NCBI GenBank assembly: GCA_028042835.1
Contig: JAOFOL010000018.1
Span: 1 to 41,102 of the forward strand
Origin: Opitutales bacterium
GTDB taxonomy: Bacteria > Verrucomicrobiota > Verrucomicrobiia > Opitutales > Seribacteraceae
Length of the DNA stretch: 41,102 nt
Direction of reading: 5' to 3'
Part shown: positions 8,665 through 17,506 of the stretch, one piece after another
Position numbering within the stretch: position 1 is the stretch's first letter
Layout of the letters: each line of letters begins with the position of its first letter
The notes under the pieces: model-generated
Seen by the model: only the letters and a program-made list of their open reading frames with translations
Told to the model about the DNA's origin: nothing
Database searches by the model: none
Program-made: the position numbers and the translations under genes

Positions 8665-9532
8665 CAATATTACAATTAGTCCAATCGGTTCACGCGTTTC
8701 CAAATGGGGTGAAGGTCCAATCTTTTGGAATGACCATCTGTTTTATGTAGATATTGAAGGACATACGCTCATTCAATTGAATCCTGAAAACGGTGACGAA
8801 GAATTCTGGGAAATGGGTGAGCGGATTGGAACCGTTGTTCCGCGTGTGAATGGAGGCTTTTTGTGTGCGGGTGATTCCGGAATCTATACTTTTGATCCGA
8901 TTACCGGCGAGAAAGTAAATGTGGCTGATCCGGAAGCGGATAAACGACCAGATAATAGGTTCAATGATGGAAAATGCGATCCAAGTGGTCGGTTTTGGGC
9001 AGGAACGATCAGCACCGTAAAAAAGACTGGGGATGCGAATCTTTATATGTTGGACAAGGATGGCACCCTGAGTCTGAAAGTGGATGAAGTGACTAATTCA
9101 AACGGGATTTGTTGGAATGGGGATGCAACGGTGATGTATTACATCGATACACCAACAAAGAAAATTATGGCTTTTTCTTATGAAAATGTAAGTGGTTCTA
9201 TCGCTCAACCATCCTTGGTGACTGATTCGGGGGTTCTGGGTTTGGAGGGGTCTCCGGATGGAATGACGATTGATTCGGAGGGGATGCTCTGGGTGGCCAT
9301 GTGCCACGGTGGTTTGGTTGTGCGAATAAATCCCGATAGTGGGAAGGTGATTCAGCAAGTAGAATTGCCCTGTGTTGAAACCACTGCTTGTGCCTTTGGT
9401 GGTGTTAATTTGGATCGGTTATTTGTTACAACCGGAGTTCATAAAAGTTTGGAAGAAGAAAATGCAGGAAAAGTATTTGCGATTGATGGTTTAGCAGTAA
9501 GGGGTGTTCCGGCATTTGCTTTTGAGGGGTAA
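8657..9532 (+). CDS. SMP-30/gluconolactonase family protein
   Basis: A 291-residue six-bladed beta-propeller of the SMP-30/regucalcin/gluconolactonase family (PF08450). The expected metal ligands are visible: Glu19 in GEGP, Asn149 in NSNG and Asp201 in SPDGM; the substrate-loop block RFNDGKCDPSGRFW (Asn103) is also intact. No signal peptide is seen, so it should act in the cytoplasm, opening sugar-acid lactones such as those made by sugar dehydrogenases. It overlaps the preceding esterase gene by eight bases and ends only two bases from the stop codon of the convergent ThuA gene. The context (sulfatases upstream, uronate-type operon downstream) suits a role in sugar-acid breakdown; the exact lactone is unknown. 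Confidence 0.9.
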   Translation: MNNNITISPIGSRVSKWGEGPIFWNDHLFYVDIEGHTLIQLNPENGDEEFWEMGERIGTVVPRVNGGFLCAGDSGIYTFDPITGEKVNVADPEADKRPDNRFNDGKCDPSGRFWAGTISTVKKTGDANLYMLDKDGTLSLKVDEVTNSNGICWNGDATVMYYIDTPTKKIMAFSYENVSGSIAQPSLVTDSGVLGLEGSPDGMTIDSEGMLWVAMCHGGLVVRINPDSGKVIQQVELPCVETTACAFGGVNLDRLFVTTGVHKSLEEENAGKVFAIDGLAVRGVPAFAFEG

Positions 9533-9534
9533 TT

Positions 9535-10284
9535 TTAATTCATACACCAATTTACAGCATTTTTTAACAGGATCTGAAAAGATTCTTTTTGAAAGTCTTC
9601 TTCATGTCCTAGTGATGTGTAAAAAACTTTACCTTTAAATTTTGTTCGATGAACCCATGCAACGGGTTCTGGTGAGAAACCTTTTACCGAACCAACCAAA
9701 AGAGCATTTGATACTTCGGGGAGTGGAGAATTTCGGTACAGGCTTGCAGGTGTGATGAAGGGTAGTTTTATTTTTTCTAAAATGGGGTGGTGCCTTGAAT
9801 TAATCCCGAGTTGAACCGTACAGATTAATTCCTTGCCGTAATGTCCGTGGTAGTTCCCTCCGATTATCTCCCGGTCCCATTCCGGCCATTCCTGATGACC
9901 AATTGGTAATTTTTCTTTTCGTAATTGGAAAGCATGGGATGCAGTGCGAATCCCTATGATTGGTTTGCCTTTTAGAATGTGCAAACGAATAAGTTCCATT
10001 GTTTCTTCCTTAAAGGCACGCCGACGGACACTGATAAAAAGAAGGTCCGCTTCGCGAATTGCAGAAGAGTTAGAAAGTTGATTTCTCTTTTCTCCCTCAT
10101 TGGGTGCATTACAAAACTTTATGGAAAAATTCTTTGATAAATGTTGTTTTGTAAACTTGGGCAATGTTTCCTTGGTATTATATTCCCGCTCGGCAATCAG
10201 GAAGGTGATATTTTTTTGTGAACTTGCGAAAACATTAAAATGAAATGAAAAGAACAGGATAGATGCCAGATAGATTGCTTTCAT
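9535..10284 (-). CDS. exported ThuA-like domain protein
   Basis: The family is ThuA-like (a class I glutamine amidotransferase-like fold, common in PVC genomes, often linked to sugar use). I chose the ATG at 10284 because it opens with a clean signal peptide (MKAIYLASILFFSFHFNVFA); an in-frame ATG at 10377 would add 31 residues without homology and bury the signal. Blocks supporting ThuA are ADLLFISVRRR, GKPIIGIRTASHAF, IIGGNYHGHYG, PEPVAWVH and GKVFYTSLGHEEDF, the last being the family's usual closing motif. The product is about 249 residues. It is convergent with the SMP-30 gene with a two-base gap and divergent from the SDR/ABC operon. Its biochemical activity is unknown. Confidence 0.82.
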   Translation of the reverse strand: MKAIYLASILFFSFHFNVFASSQKNITFLIAEREYNTKETLPKFTKQHLSKNFSIKFCNAPNEGEKRNQLSNSSAIREADLLFISVRRRAFKEETMELIRLHILKGKPIIGIRTASHAFQLRKEKLPIGHQEWPEWDREIIGGNYHGHYGKELICTVQLGINSRHHPILEKIKLPFITPASLYRNSPLPEVSNALLVGSVKGFSPEPVAWVHRTKFKGKVFYTSLGHEEDFQKESFQILLKNAVNWCMN

Positions 10285-10458
10285 GAATATAGTCCAGTTT
10301 GAGTTAGAAAAAAAGTCGAGAGGGAAGATCGACTTTGTAGTATTCAGTTGAAAGTAGGTTTTGATTTGAAATATCAACTTGTGTTGAAATATAAAAAATG
10401 CTTCTATTGAGACATAAATTAGTTTTAATTCCCTCAGTATTTCCTTAGTTGTTAAATA

Positions 10459-11214
10459 ATGTCTTTTTCCTTATTAAATAAAGTGGCCCTAGTGACTGGT
10501 AGCAGTCGTGGCTTGGGGTACGGGGTTGCCAAATCTCTAGGCAAAGTCGGTGCCAAGGTTGTCATCAATTATTTAAACGATAGGGAGTCTGCCGAAAAAG
10601 CATTAGGGAGCCTAAAAGCAGAGGGGATTCACGCAATGCTTGTGCGGGCGGATGTTTCCGATCCTGAGCAAATTGCTTCTCTTGTAGAAGCGGTGGAGGA
10701 AAAATTCGGGTCTTTGGATGTTTTAGTGCCCAATGCAACTCCGGATCAGCCTCAAAAACCTATTGAGGAATATGATGCAGAGTTTTATCGTCAGATGTAT
10801 GATTTTTTTGTCTTGAGTCCTTTTCATTTAGCTAAGGCTGTTCTACCCGGAATGAAAAAAAGGGGTCATGGCCGAATTATCAATATTACTAGCGAGGTTT
10901 TTCATTGTTCAGTGCCTGAATTCAGCGCCTATGTTGCAGCCAAAGGCGGACAGATCGGATGGAGTCGAAGTATGGCCAATGAATTGGCACCGTATGGAAT
11001 CACGGTTAATACGGTTGCTCCTGGTTGGATTCCAACTGAGCGCCATGAGGATGACCCTCAGGTAGATAAAGATGCCTATTTAAAAACAATTCCTCTGGGC
11101 CGTTGGGGGACACCCGAGGATGTTGGGAATGCGGTTTCTTATTTCTCTTCAGATGAAGCATCGTTTATAACTGGGCAGACTTTGTGTGTGAATGGTGGCC
11201 GTACACCTTGGTGA
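10459..11214 (+). CDS. SDR family oxidoreductase
   Basis: A 251-residue short-chain dehydrogenase. The cofactor motif TGSSRGLG is at residues 13-20, the catalytic Ser is probably Ser145 and the YxxxK pair is Tyr158 and Lys162 (YVAAK). The usual NNAG block is PNAT here. A closing FITGQTLCVNGG is typical of FabG-like SDRs. It is the first gene of a run that continues with a sugar ABC importer and a UxaE-like epimerase, so it is more likely a sugar or sugar-acid dehydrogenase (for example a fructuronate/mannonate oxidoreductase) than a fatty-acid enzyme. That substrate is inferred only from context. The gap to the next gene is 27 bases. Confidence 0.88.
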   Translation: MSFSLLNKVALVTGSSRGLGYGVAKSLGKVGAKVVINYLNDRESAEKALGSLKAEGIHAMLVRADVSDPEQIASLVEAVEEKFGSLDVLVPNATPDQPQKPIEEYDAEFYRQMYDFFVLSPFHLAKAVLPGMKKRGHGRIINITSEVFHCSVPEFSAYVAAKGGQIGWSRSMANELAPYGITVNTVAPGWIPTERHEDDPQVDKDAYLKTIPLGRWGTPEDVGNAVSYFSSDEASFITGQTLCVNGGRTPW

Positions 11215-11241
11215 AAATTTAATCATTAATCATTAATTACT

Positions 11242-12282
11242 ATGAAGATATATTCAAAAATACTCTCAATTTTATTTGTACCAATTCTTGGTTCTTTTTT
11301 TGGTTGTGGCGAAAAGTCCGGAGGAGAAGATGCCGATACCAAGGCTTCCTTCGCTTATGTGACCAACGGAGTGGATCCATTTTGGGATTTATGTGCTGCC
11401 GGTGTACGGATTGCTGAGAAAGAATTTGGTGTAAGTTGTGAAGTCCTGATGCCTCCCAAAGGAGTCGTAGATCAAAAGAGAATGATGGAAACCTTACTAG
11501 CGAAGGGTATAGATGGTATTGCAGTCAGTCCGGTGGATGCCGAAAATCAAACTCCTTTTTTAAATGAAGTGGCCGAGAATACTATTCTGATTACCAATGA
11601 CTCGGACGCTCCCAAGAGTAAGCGTTTAGTCTTTATCGGCACCAATAACTACAAGGCTGGTCGGGCATTGGGGGGCTTGGTGAAAAAGGCTTTGCCTGAT
11701 GGTGGTGAAGTGATGCTTTTTGTAGGCCGCCTTGAGCAACTGAACGCACGCCAGAGAAGGCAGGGGGTAATTGATGAATTATTAGGTCGTCCCGAACAAA
11801 GCTTGGAGCAAGTGAATTACGATCCGGTTGATGCAACCAATTTGACCGCAGAAGGCTCAAAGTACACAATTTTAGACACCCGTACGGATAATTTTGATAA
11901 GGCGAGAGCTAAAAGTAACGCCGAGGATGCGATTGCAAAATACAAGGACCTGAAATGCATGGTGGGTCTGTTTGCATACAACTCTCCTTCATGCATTGAT
12001 GCGATTAAGGAGGCTGATAAGTTGGGTGCTATTAAAATTTGTGGTTTTGATGAGCAAGATGCTCTTCTTCAGGCAATTACTAATGGGCAGGCCTATGGCA
12101 CCATCAGTCAGCAACCCTGGGAGTATGGATATGAGTCTATAAAGATGCTGAAGAAGATATCTGAAGGTATTCAACCGGAAAACACCTACCAGGAAGTGTC
12201 TTTTCTTGAGGTAACCAAAGATAATATCGATGAGTTTTGGGCCAAGAAGAAAGAAATGGCAGAACTTGGAAAATCCCAGTAA
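11242..12282 (+). CDS. sugar ABC transporter substrate-binding lipoprotein
   Basis: A 346-residue periplasmic binding protein of the ribose/xylose type (Peripla_BP_4). The N-terminal hydrophobic stretch ends at FFGC, with Cys22 the probable lipidated residue; the lipobox is atypical in having Phe at the -3 position. Typical blocks are FAYVTNGVDPFWD near the mature start, GIDGIAVSPVD, FIGTNNYKAGRALG and CGFDEQDALLQAI. The gene stops directly before the ATG of the ATPase gene (TAA followed by ATG), a strong sign of one operon. It should bind a sugar or sugar acid in the periplasm and deliver it to the ATPase/permease encoded next. The ligand cannot be read from the sequence; the downstream epimerase suggests a hexuronate or its keto form. 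Confidence 0.9.
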   Translation: MKIYSKILSILFVPILGSFFGCGEKSGGEDADTKASFAYVTNGVDPFWDLCAAGVRIAEKEFGVSCEVLMPPKGVVDQKRMMETLLAKGIDGIAVSPVDAENQTPFLNEVAENTILITNDSDAPKSKRLVFIGTNNYKAGRALGGLVKKALPDGGEVMLFVGRLEQLNARQRRQGVIDELLGRPEQSLEQVNYDPVDATNLTAEGSKYTILDTRTDNFDKARAKSNAEDAIAKYKDLKCMVGLFAYNSPSCIDAIKEADKLGAIKICGFDEQDALLQAITNGQAYGTISQQPWEYGYESIKMLKKISEGIQPENTYQEVSFLEVTKDNIDEFWAKKKEMAELGKSQ

Positions 12283-13791
12283 ATGAGCTTAGATTCAGGG
12301 TTACTACTTGAAGTTAAAGACTTAAAAAAAAGTTTTCCCGGCGTTCTTGCCTTGAAGGGGGTATCCCTAACATTGGGGAAAGGAGAAGTTATCTCCCTGA
12401 TCGGAGAGAACGGAGCAGGAAAAAGTACCTTGATGAAGATCTTGGCCGGTGTGCAACCGGCGGATTCTGGTGACTACTCTATTGACGGAGAAAAAGTGGA
12501 TTTTAAAAATGTCCGGGAGGCAATGGATCTGGGTATTGCATTGATCCACCAGGAACTCAATCTTGCCTCCAACCTCGACTTGGCCTCCAATATTTTCTTG
12601 GGTCGCGAGCCGGGGAACAAAGGTTTTATAAATGAACAAGAGTTACATGCGGAAGCGAGCAGGCATTTAAAAAGAGTTGGACTGAACTTACCTTCTGACA
12701 CAATTGCTGGATCGTTACCAATTGGTAAGCAACAGTTGGTTGAGATTGCCAAGGCCCTTTCCTGTAATGCCCGTGTTTTGATTATGGATGAGCCCACCAG
12801 TAGTTTGTCTCAGAAGGAAACGGAAACTTTATTTGAAGTGGTTAAGGGTTTGCGTGACGAGGGGATCAGCGTGATTTATATTTCTCATCGACTGGGGGAG
12901 GTGAAGGAACTTTCGGACCGGGTAACCGTATTTCGGGATGGTGAAAATGCGGGTGAATTAGCCAAGGATGAAATCAATCATGATAATATGGTTCGATTGA
13001 TGGTGGGCCGTGAATTGAGTGAATTTTACGACCGTGATATCCATCAACCAGGGGATTGCGTGCTAAAAGCCGTTAATGTAGTTTCTCCGACCTATCCTGA
13101 AATTCCGGTCTCAATTGAGGTGCGTGCAGGAGAGATTGTTGGGATTGCCGGTCTCGTTGGTGCTGGCCGTACAGAATTATTACAGACTTTTTTTGGTGTC
13201 ACTCCGTCCCTTGGTGGGGAGTTGGAGGTGGAGGGGGTCAGTTTCTCTCCCTGTTCCCCAGCAGACGCGGTTCGTGCCGGTTTAGCTCTGGCTCCTGAAG
13301 ATCGAAAACAACATGGACTTGTTCTGCCAATGACAGTACGGGAGAATGCGAGCCTTCCTAGTTTGGATCGGGATCAAAAAATAGGCTTCCTTGATCATTC
13401 CAAGGAAAAAGAAATTGCAGATGAAGCCGTCGAGCAGATGAAGATTAAAACGCCAAGTATCGAGCAGGCAGCCCGTTTTCTTTCCGGAGGGAATCAACAA
13501 AAGATAGTTCTGGGGAAATGGCTCGCGATGAACCCCAAACTTTTAATGCTTGATGAACCTACTCGCGGTATCGACATCGGGGCCAAAAGGGAAATTTACA
13601 AATTAATGGAGAAACTTGCCGGTAAAGGTATAGCAATTCTTTTTGTTTCCAGCGAAATGGAAGAGGTATTGGGAATGGCGGATCGTGTTTATGTTATGCA
13701 CGAAGGAAGAATTTCCGGAGAACTTCAAAAGGATCAAATGTCTGAGGAATCAATTATGCAATTGGCTACAGGAGGCTCAGTAGCAGCTTAA
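12283..13791 (+). CDS. sugar ABC transporter ATP-binding protein (RbsA/MglA type)
   Basis: A 502-residue protein with two fused nucleotide-binding domains, the normal form for ribose/galactose-type importers. Domain 1 has Walker A GENGAGKST at 41-49 and Walker B VLIMDEPTSSL near 165; its signature is the degenerate LPIGKQQ seen in this family. Domain 2 has the usual degenerate Walker A (GLVGAGRTEL), the APEDRKQHGLV block, a good signature LSGGNQQK near 400 and LLMLDEPTRG near 421. Only the first site is expected to hydrolyse ATP efficiently. It starts right at the stop of the binding-protein gene and is followed after four bases by the permease gene. Confidence 0.95.
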   Translation: MSLDSGLLLEVKDLKKSFPGVLALKGVSLTLGKGEVISLIGENGAGKSTLMKILAGVQPADSGDYSIDGEKVDFKNVREAMDLGIALIHQELNLASNLDLASNIFLGREPGNKGFINEQELHAEASRHLKRVGLNLPSDTIAGSLPIGKQQLVEIAKALSCNARVLIMDEPTSSLSQKETETLFEVVKGLRDEGISVIYISHRLGEVKELSDRVTVFRDGENAGELAKDEINHDNMVRLMVGRELSEFYDRDIHQPGDCVLKAVNVVSPTYPEIPVSIEVRAGEIVGIAGLVGAGRTELLQTFFGVTPSLGGELEVEGVSFSPCSPADAVRAGLALAPEDRKQHGLVLPMTVRENASLPSLDRDQKIGFLDHSKEKEIADEAVEQMKIKTPSIEQAARFLSGGNQQKIVLGKWLAMNPKLLMLDEPTRGIDIGAKREIYKLMEKLAGKGIAILFVSSEMEEVLGMADRVYVMHEGRISGELQKDQMSEESIMQLATGGSVAA

Positions 13792-13795
13792 AATT

Positions 13796-14854
13796 ATGAA
13801 AAAAAATGTATTTGGAATATTTGGCCTTTTAGTAGCGGTCTTTGTAATAACAGCGATTGCAGACCCTAATTTTCTATCTGCTTACAACATGCAAAATACG
13901 GTTAAGTGGTCGAGTTTGTATGGCGTGATGAGTATCGGAGTCGCATTTGTAATTATCACCGGTGGAATAGATTTATCGATTGGTTCTGTGGTTGGCCTGG
14001 TTGCGGTCGTACTCTCTTTCTTTACCAAGATTCAGGGCCTTGATCCAATTGTGGCCATAGGGCTTACTTTACTCATGTCTGTGGTGATTGGATTGGTTCA
14101 TGGATTACTCATCACCAAAGCAAAGTTGCAACCTTTCGTGGTCACTCTATGTGGTCTTTTGATTTATCGGAGCCTTAGTCGATGGTTAACAGATAACCAG
14201 TCTTTAGGTCCAGTTCCACTGGAGGGAGATTTAGGTTTTGAAAACTTGGAACAGATTCTAATGCTTGATTTTCTTTTTAGTGGCCAGATACCTTTTGGTG
14301 ATTTTTTCAAACTTCCGACGCCTGCTATTTTTCTGTTAGTTCTTGCAATAGCTGGTTCGATCTTTTTACGGAAGACGATCTGGGGCCGATATTTATATGC
14401 TCTTGGCAATAATGAGGAGGGTGCGCGATACAGCGGAATCGACACCGATCGCATGAAGATTATCGCATATGTATTATGCTCTTTCTTTGCGGGTATTGCA
14501 GGAATTTTATTCGCTTTTGAATTGGGTTCGGTTCAACCAGCCCAGACGGGTGAATTTTATGAACTTTTTGCGATCGCGGCAGCTGTGCTCGGTGGTTGCA
14601 GTCTAAGGGGAGGAGAAGGTTCTATCCTGGGGGTTATAATTGCTGCCGCAGTAATAAGAATAATTTTCAACTCAATTAATATGGTCGGAATATCAACTCA
14701 TTTGGAATTTGGAATCCTTGGTTTGGTGATTTTGCTCGGTGTGATTGGGGATGAAATGTTAAAGAAGAAAATGGCTGAAAGACAGGTGGCTGCCAGCGAG
14801 AAACTGGCAGCAGAATTAAGCGAGAAATCAAAGAGTAAAGAGAACTTAGAATAG
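13796..14854 (+). CDS. sugar ABC transporter permease (RbsC type)
   Basis: A 352-residue inner-membrane permease of the BPD_transp_2 family with roughly eight to ten hydrophobic segments. Recognisable blocks are AFVIITGGIDLSIGSVVGL near residues 49-67, LGNNEEGARYSGI and the FAIAAAVLGGCSLRGGEGS loop that contacts the ATPase. The C-terminus has a charged tail (KKKMAERQ through KSKSKE) that is longer than needed for transport. It completes the importer with the two preceding genes. A 51-base gap separates it from the UxaE-like gene, which is probably in the same transcript. Confidence 0.93.
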   Translation: MKKNVFGIFGLLVAVFVITAIADPNFLSAYNMQNTVKWSSLYGVMSIGVAFVIITGGIDLSIGSVVGLVAVVLSFFTKIQGLDPIVAIGLTLLMSVVIGLVHGLLITKAKLQPFVVTLCGLLIYRSLSRWLTDNQSLGPVPLEGDLGFENLEQILMLDFLFSGQIPFGDFFKLPTPAIFLLVLAIAGSIFLRKTIWGRYLYALGNNEEGARYSGIDTDRMKIIAYVLCSFFAGIAGILFAFELGSVQPAQTGEFYELFAIAAAVLGGCSLRGGEGSILGVIIAAAVIRIIFNSINMVGISTHLEFGILGLVILLGVIGDEMLKKKMAERQVAASEKLAAELSEKSKSKENLE

Positions 14855-14905
14855 CCGGTTAAATATGCGGTGACTTTACCTTCCTTTTTGTTATGAGTAA
14901 AGGTT

Positions 14906-16804
14906 ATGATTTCGAACGATGATAAGATTTTTGACTATTCTTCTATAAATGCCTTTCTTGCCCAAAATTCTATTTGGATAAAAAACAACCCGTGCGTGAG
15001 TCCGGATTTCTGCCTGGACTGGAATCGTTTTAGTGAGGGCCTAAAAGGCACTGCTGAGCTGACTGAATATTCACGAAGTACTTTCTCATCCGACCACGGG
15101 GAATGGACCTTGGTTGAAGACCAATGGGGAGACCATGCATGGAGACTTAGAATATCTGGTGTGATAAATGAAGACTTGCGTCCGCTGAGTAATGGATTTG
15201 AGTTGGAAGAATTTATTTATTTTCCGGCTTCCTTCGAAAACTTGGTTCGAATGAAGAACCTGATCCAGGAAAGTGACCCTGAAAATAATGCGTTTCCCAC
15301 ATTCCGTGGAAATCTCGGGAAATCAACTTTGGGAATTGGTGCCCGTTTTACCACCCTGCATTGGGATGGGGTGGACTGGGCAATGTCCAGGCTAGGGATG
15401 GGGTTGACGGCCAATCAGAACAGCATTCCAAGGGAACTGGTCTATGATGTGAATGAAATGCTTGCAGGAAATCTGGATACTGTCCCTTTCCCATTTATTG
15501 GTTGTGATGTGCCCGAGGGACATCAAGGGCAAAGTGTGGAGGGTATGGCTCATGGATGCGTTTTGGCAAAATTTAAGAACGGATTTCACAAACTTGGTAT
15601 CTCCTGGAGTTTTAATGCTGATCATCAACCAATTGGGGGGAAATTCGATGAAAGGGAAGACCAACTGGTTGCAGGCTGTATGTTTGCCAGTTATATCACT
15701 TTTGATCTTTCACCTGAATTGGCTCAGACTGTCATCCCGGACTCAGATGAGGCAAAAGCTCTTTTCGTTCAAAAGGAAGTCCCTATTGATCTGGTTGAAG
15801 CAGCAAGAAAGAGGGTAGGAAATGCTGGATTGTTTCCCAGTGTAGACGAGTTCAATGGATTACTGGCCTATGTTTGGCCGGCTCTTCAAAAAATGAAGGT
15901 TCGTGACGATAAATATAAGAGCTTTCGGAAGAAGCATTTTAGTACAGATTTGGGATGTGACTTTCTTAGGGAATTATCCATTGATGAATTGCCCGGTTTA
16001 ACCACCCCGGAGACAACTGCCGTTATGCTTGCCTTGTCATTTGAAATGGGAATGCCTATTCATTTTGTAGCCCCTGCATTCGGATTCCAAAAAAATATTC
16101 CTTACCCTGATAACCATAAGTTACGGGAAATGATAAAACCCATCTGGAAAGTGTGTGAAAGTTTTGGGGTATCCATTGGATTTCATTCAGGATCCGGTAA
16201 ATCAGCGGAGAACTACCAGGTGGCTGGAGAAGTCACTGGGAGTAACCTGGAGATTAAGACTAGTGGTCGGTACACCTATGAGATGGGAGTCGCTTTGCAC
16301 GCATCGAATAATTCTCAGGATCAGGCTTTGTGGAAAGACTGGTACGAATTCACTGTCGAACTCGCGGCTAAGGGCTGTTTTGCAACAGATGAAACTGAGA
16401 AGAAAATGGCACGGGAATTTGTGGAACTCACAATAGGAGACGAGCATGCTAAAAAAGCTTTTGAAAATATCGAACAATGTATTGAAGTGCTGAGAGCTCT
16501 TGATCCAAGTCCTGAACATTTTTTCTGGTTTGAATATAACTTCCTTTATGTTTTAGCGGCGAATGGATCTTCAGCAAAAGAGGCTTTGGGTGATCATTCT
16601 GCCAGTGGATATAAGCAAAGAGAGAGATTTTATTCAATTAGTGATGAAGGACGGTTGCTCTATGCAAAGAGGGTGGCGGAGTATATACTTTTTCTTGCAG
16701 AAAATACTGGATTAGTGGACGTTAAAACTTGCACTGATGCTAAGGCAGAGCTTTCAGGGTTTAATCAATATGAAGAATTTATCAGAAGTATTTCTGTAAG
16801 GTAG
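14906..16804 (+). CDS. tagaturonate epimerase-like protein (UxaE family)
   Basis: A 632-residue cytoplasmic protein with strongly conserved-looking blocks: GARFTTLHWDG near 146, LTANQNSIPRELVYDVNEML, PEGHQGQSVEGMAHG near 205, FNADHQPIGGKFD near 235 and GFHSGSGKSAENY near 425. I recognise these as the UxaE family, D-tagaturonate 3-epimerase, which links galacturonate and glucuronate catabolism by interconverting tagaturonate and fructuronate. His and Asp residues in these blocks (HW, HQ, DH) could bind the catalytic metal. The protein appears longer than the Thermotoga-type enzyme as I remember it. The preceding ABC importer and SDR make a sugar-acid pathway credible. The family is fairly sure; activity on exactly tagaturonate is less sure. 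Confidence 0.65.
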   Translation: MISNDDKIFDYSSINAFLAQNSIWIKNNPCVSPDFCLDWNRFSEGLKGTAELTEYSRSTFSSDHGEWTLVEDQWGDHAWRLRISGVINEDLRPLSNGFELEEFIYFPASFENLVRMKNLIQESDPENNAFPTFRGNLGKSTLGIGARFTTLHWDGVDWAMSRLGMGLTANQNSIPRELVYDVNEMLAGNLDTVPFPFIGCDVPEGHQGQSVEGMAHGCVLAKFKNGFHKLGISWSFNADHQPIGGKFDEREDQLVAGCMFASYITFDLSPELAQTVIPDSDEAKALFVQKEVPIDLVEAARKRVGNAGLFPSVDEFNGLLAYVWPALQKMKVRDDKYKSFRKKHFSTDLGCDFLRELSIDELPGLTTPETTAVMLALSFEMGMPIHFVAPAFGFQKNIPYPDNHKLREMIKPIWKVCESFGVSIGFHSGSGKSAENYQVAGEVTGSNLEIKTSGRYTYEMGVALHASNNSQDQALWKDWYEFTVELAAKGCFATDETEKKMAREFVELTIGDEHAKKAFENIEQCIEVLRALDPSPEHFFWFEYNFLYVLAANGSSAKEALGDHSASGYKQRERFYSISDEGRLLYAKRVAEYILFLAENTGLVDVKTCTDAKAELSGFNQYEEFIRSISVR

Positions 16805-16864
16805 AAAATTTTTCAATTTTGTTACAATAATGTAACTAATTAACGTAAGGCTTCCCCTTATTAT

Positions 16865-16870
16865 AGGAGG
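16865..16870 (+). promoter_or_regulatory. AGGAGG touching the acyltransferase start codon
   Basis: A perfect AGGAGG lies immediately before the ATG at 16871 with no spacer. Efficient Shine-Dalgarno sites normally sit five to nine bases away, and the frame closes upstream at a TAA (16841-16843) without another start codon. The match may be chance, or initiation here may be weak. Confidence 0.4.
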
Positions 16871-17416
16871 ATGAAAGATCGCCTTTCTTTCTCAAAACTT
16901 AGCAAAAAATTCGGGGTAAACTGGGTACCTAAGGAGATTTCTGGTCTTTTAGACCATATACTTGGTTTTCGTAAATTAAATTACTTATATGAAACCTCGG
17001 TTGTTCAAACGAAAATAAACAAAAAAATAAAATTTTTTGAAGCGGTGTTGAAGGAACTCGATGTGCGGGTTGAAGTCCAACCCAATGAAGTTGAAAAAAT
17101 TCCCCGTACAGGCCCTCTGGTGGTTGTTGCAAACCATCCTTTTGGTGGAATTGACGGTCTCGCTCTTGGTTCTCTCCTCACCAAAACCAGACCGAATTTC
17201 AAACTTTTGGTAAATCAGGAACTTGAAGTTTTTGATGCAATGACCCCATGGCTTTTCAAGGTTGATATTTTAAGTGGACATGCGGCAAAGTCTAAAAATC
17301 TAAAGGTTTTGGCTGATTGTACCCGATTCTTAAAAGATGGAAATTGCATGGGTGTTTTTCCTGCAGGAGAAGTTTCATCCCTTCATGTAAAGACCCGAAA
17401 AATAATTGATCCCTAG
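16871..17416 (+). CDS. OlsF-like acyltransferase, N-terminal PlsC fragment (ends at in-frame TAG)
   Basis: The first 181 codons of a fused acyltransferase. The PlsC (lysophospholipid acyltransferase) domain is recognised by ANHPFGGIDGLALG near residues 86-99 (His and Asp of the HxxxxxD active-site motif of this subgroup) and FPAGEVSSL near 163. The frame stops at TAG 17414-17416 after KIIDP but continues open in the same frame as WSSHPVSLAKRTGAQ, exactly where relatives continue their PlsC domain, and runs on through 18754. So this is the front part of one gene of about 627 residues with a single nonsense codon. In the OlsF family the PlsC-like half is thought to attach the ester-linked acyl chain of ornithine or related aminolipids. 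Truncated here, the domain lacks its last third and is probably not functional alone. Confidence 0.8.
   Translation: MKDRLSFSKLSKKFGVNWVPKEISGLLDHILGFRKLNYLYETSVVQTKINKKIKFFEAVLKELDVRVEVQPNEVEKIPRTGPLVVVANHPFGGIDGLALGSLLTKTRPNFKLLVNQELEVFDAMTPWLFKVDILSGHAAKSKNLKVLADCTRFLKDGNCMGVFPAGEVSSLHVKTRKIIDP
17414..17416 (+). other. in-frame amber codon interrupting the acyltransferase gene
   Basis: TAG is codon 182 of an otherwise continuous reading frame from 16871 to 18754. One base change (for example CAG, AAG or TGG to TAG) would explain it. TAG also ends several intact genes here (4547, 14854, 16804, 29153, 36345), so amber is an ordinary stop in this genome. Confidence 0.85.
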
Positions 17417-17506
17417 TGGTCCTCCCACCCGGTCTCTCTGGCAAAAAGAACGGGTGCCCAGATTTTACCAGTTTGTTTCAAGGGTTCCAATAGTTTACTC
17501 TTTCAG

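Noticed and set aside
10285-10377. Longer N-terminus for the minus-strand ThuA protein
   Set aside because: The extra 31 residues show no family similarity and would bury the signal peptide that begins at 10284.
11220-11237. Tandem TAATCAT repeat before the binding-protein gene
   Set aside because: Only two and a half copies in AT-rich DNA directly before the start codon; no evidence of function.
15453-15818. 121-codon open frame on the plus strand
   Set aside because: Out-of-frame shadow within the UxaE-like gene, whose conserved blocks HQGQSVEG and FNADHQPIGG lie in the main frame here.
17414-17416. Pyrrolysine or other amber recoding
   Set aside because: TAG terminates several intact genes in the window, no methylamine methyltransferase or suppressor tRNA is present, and the only tRNA reads AGC/AGU.
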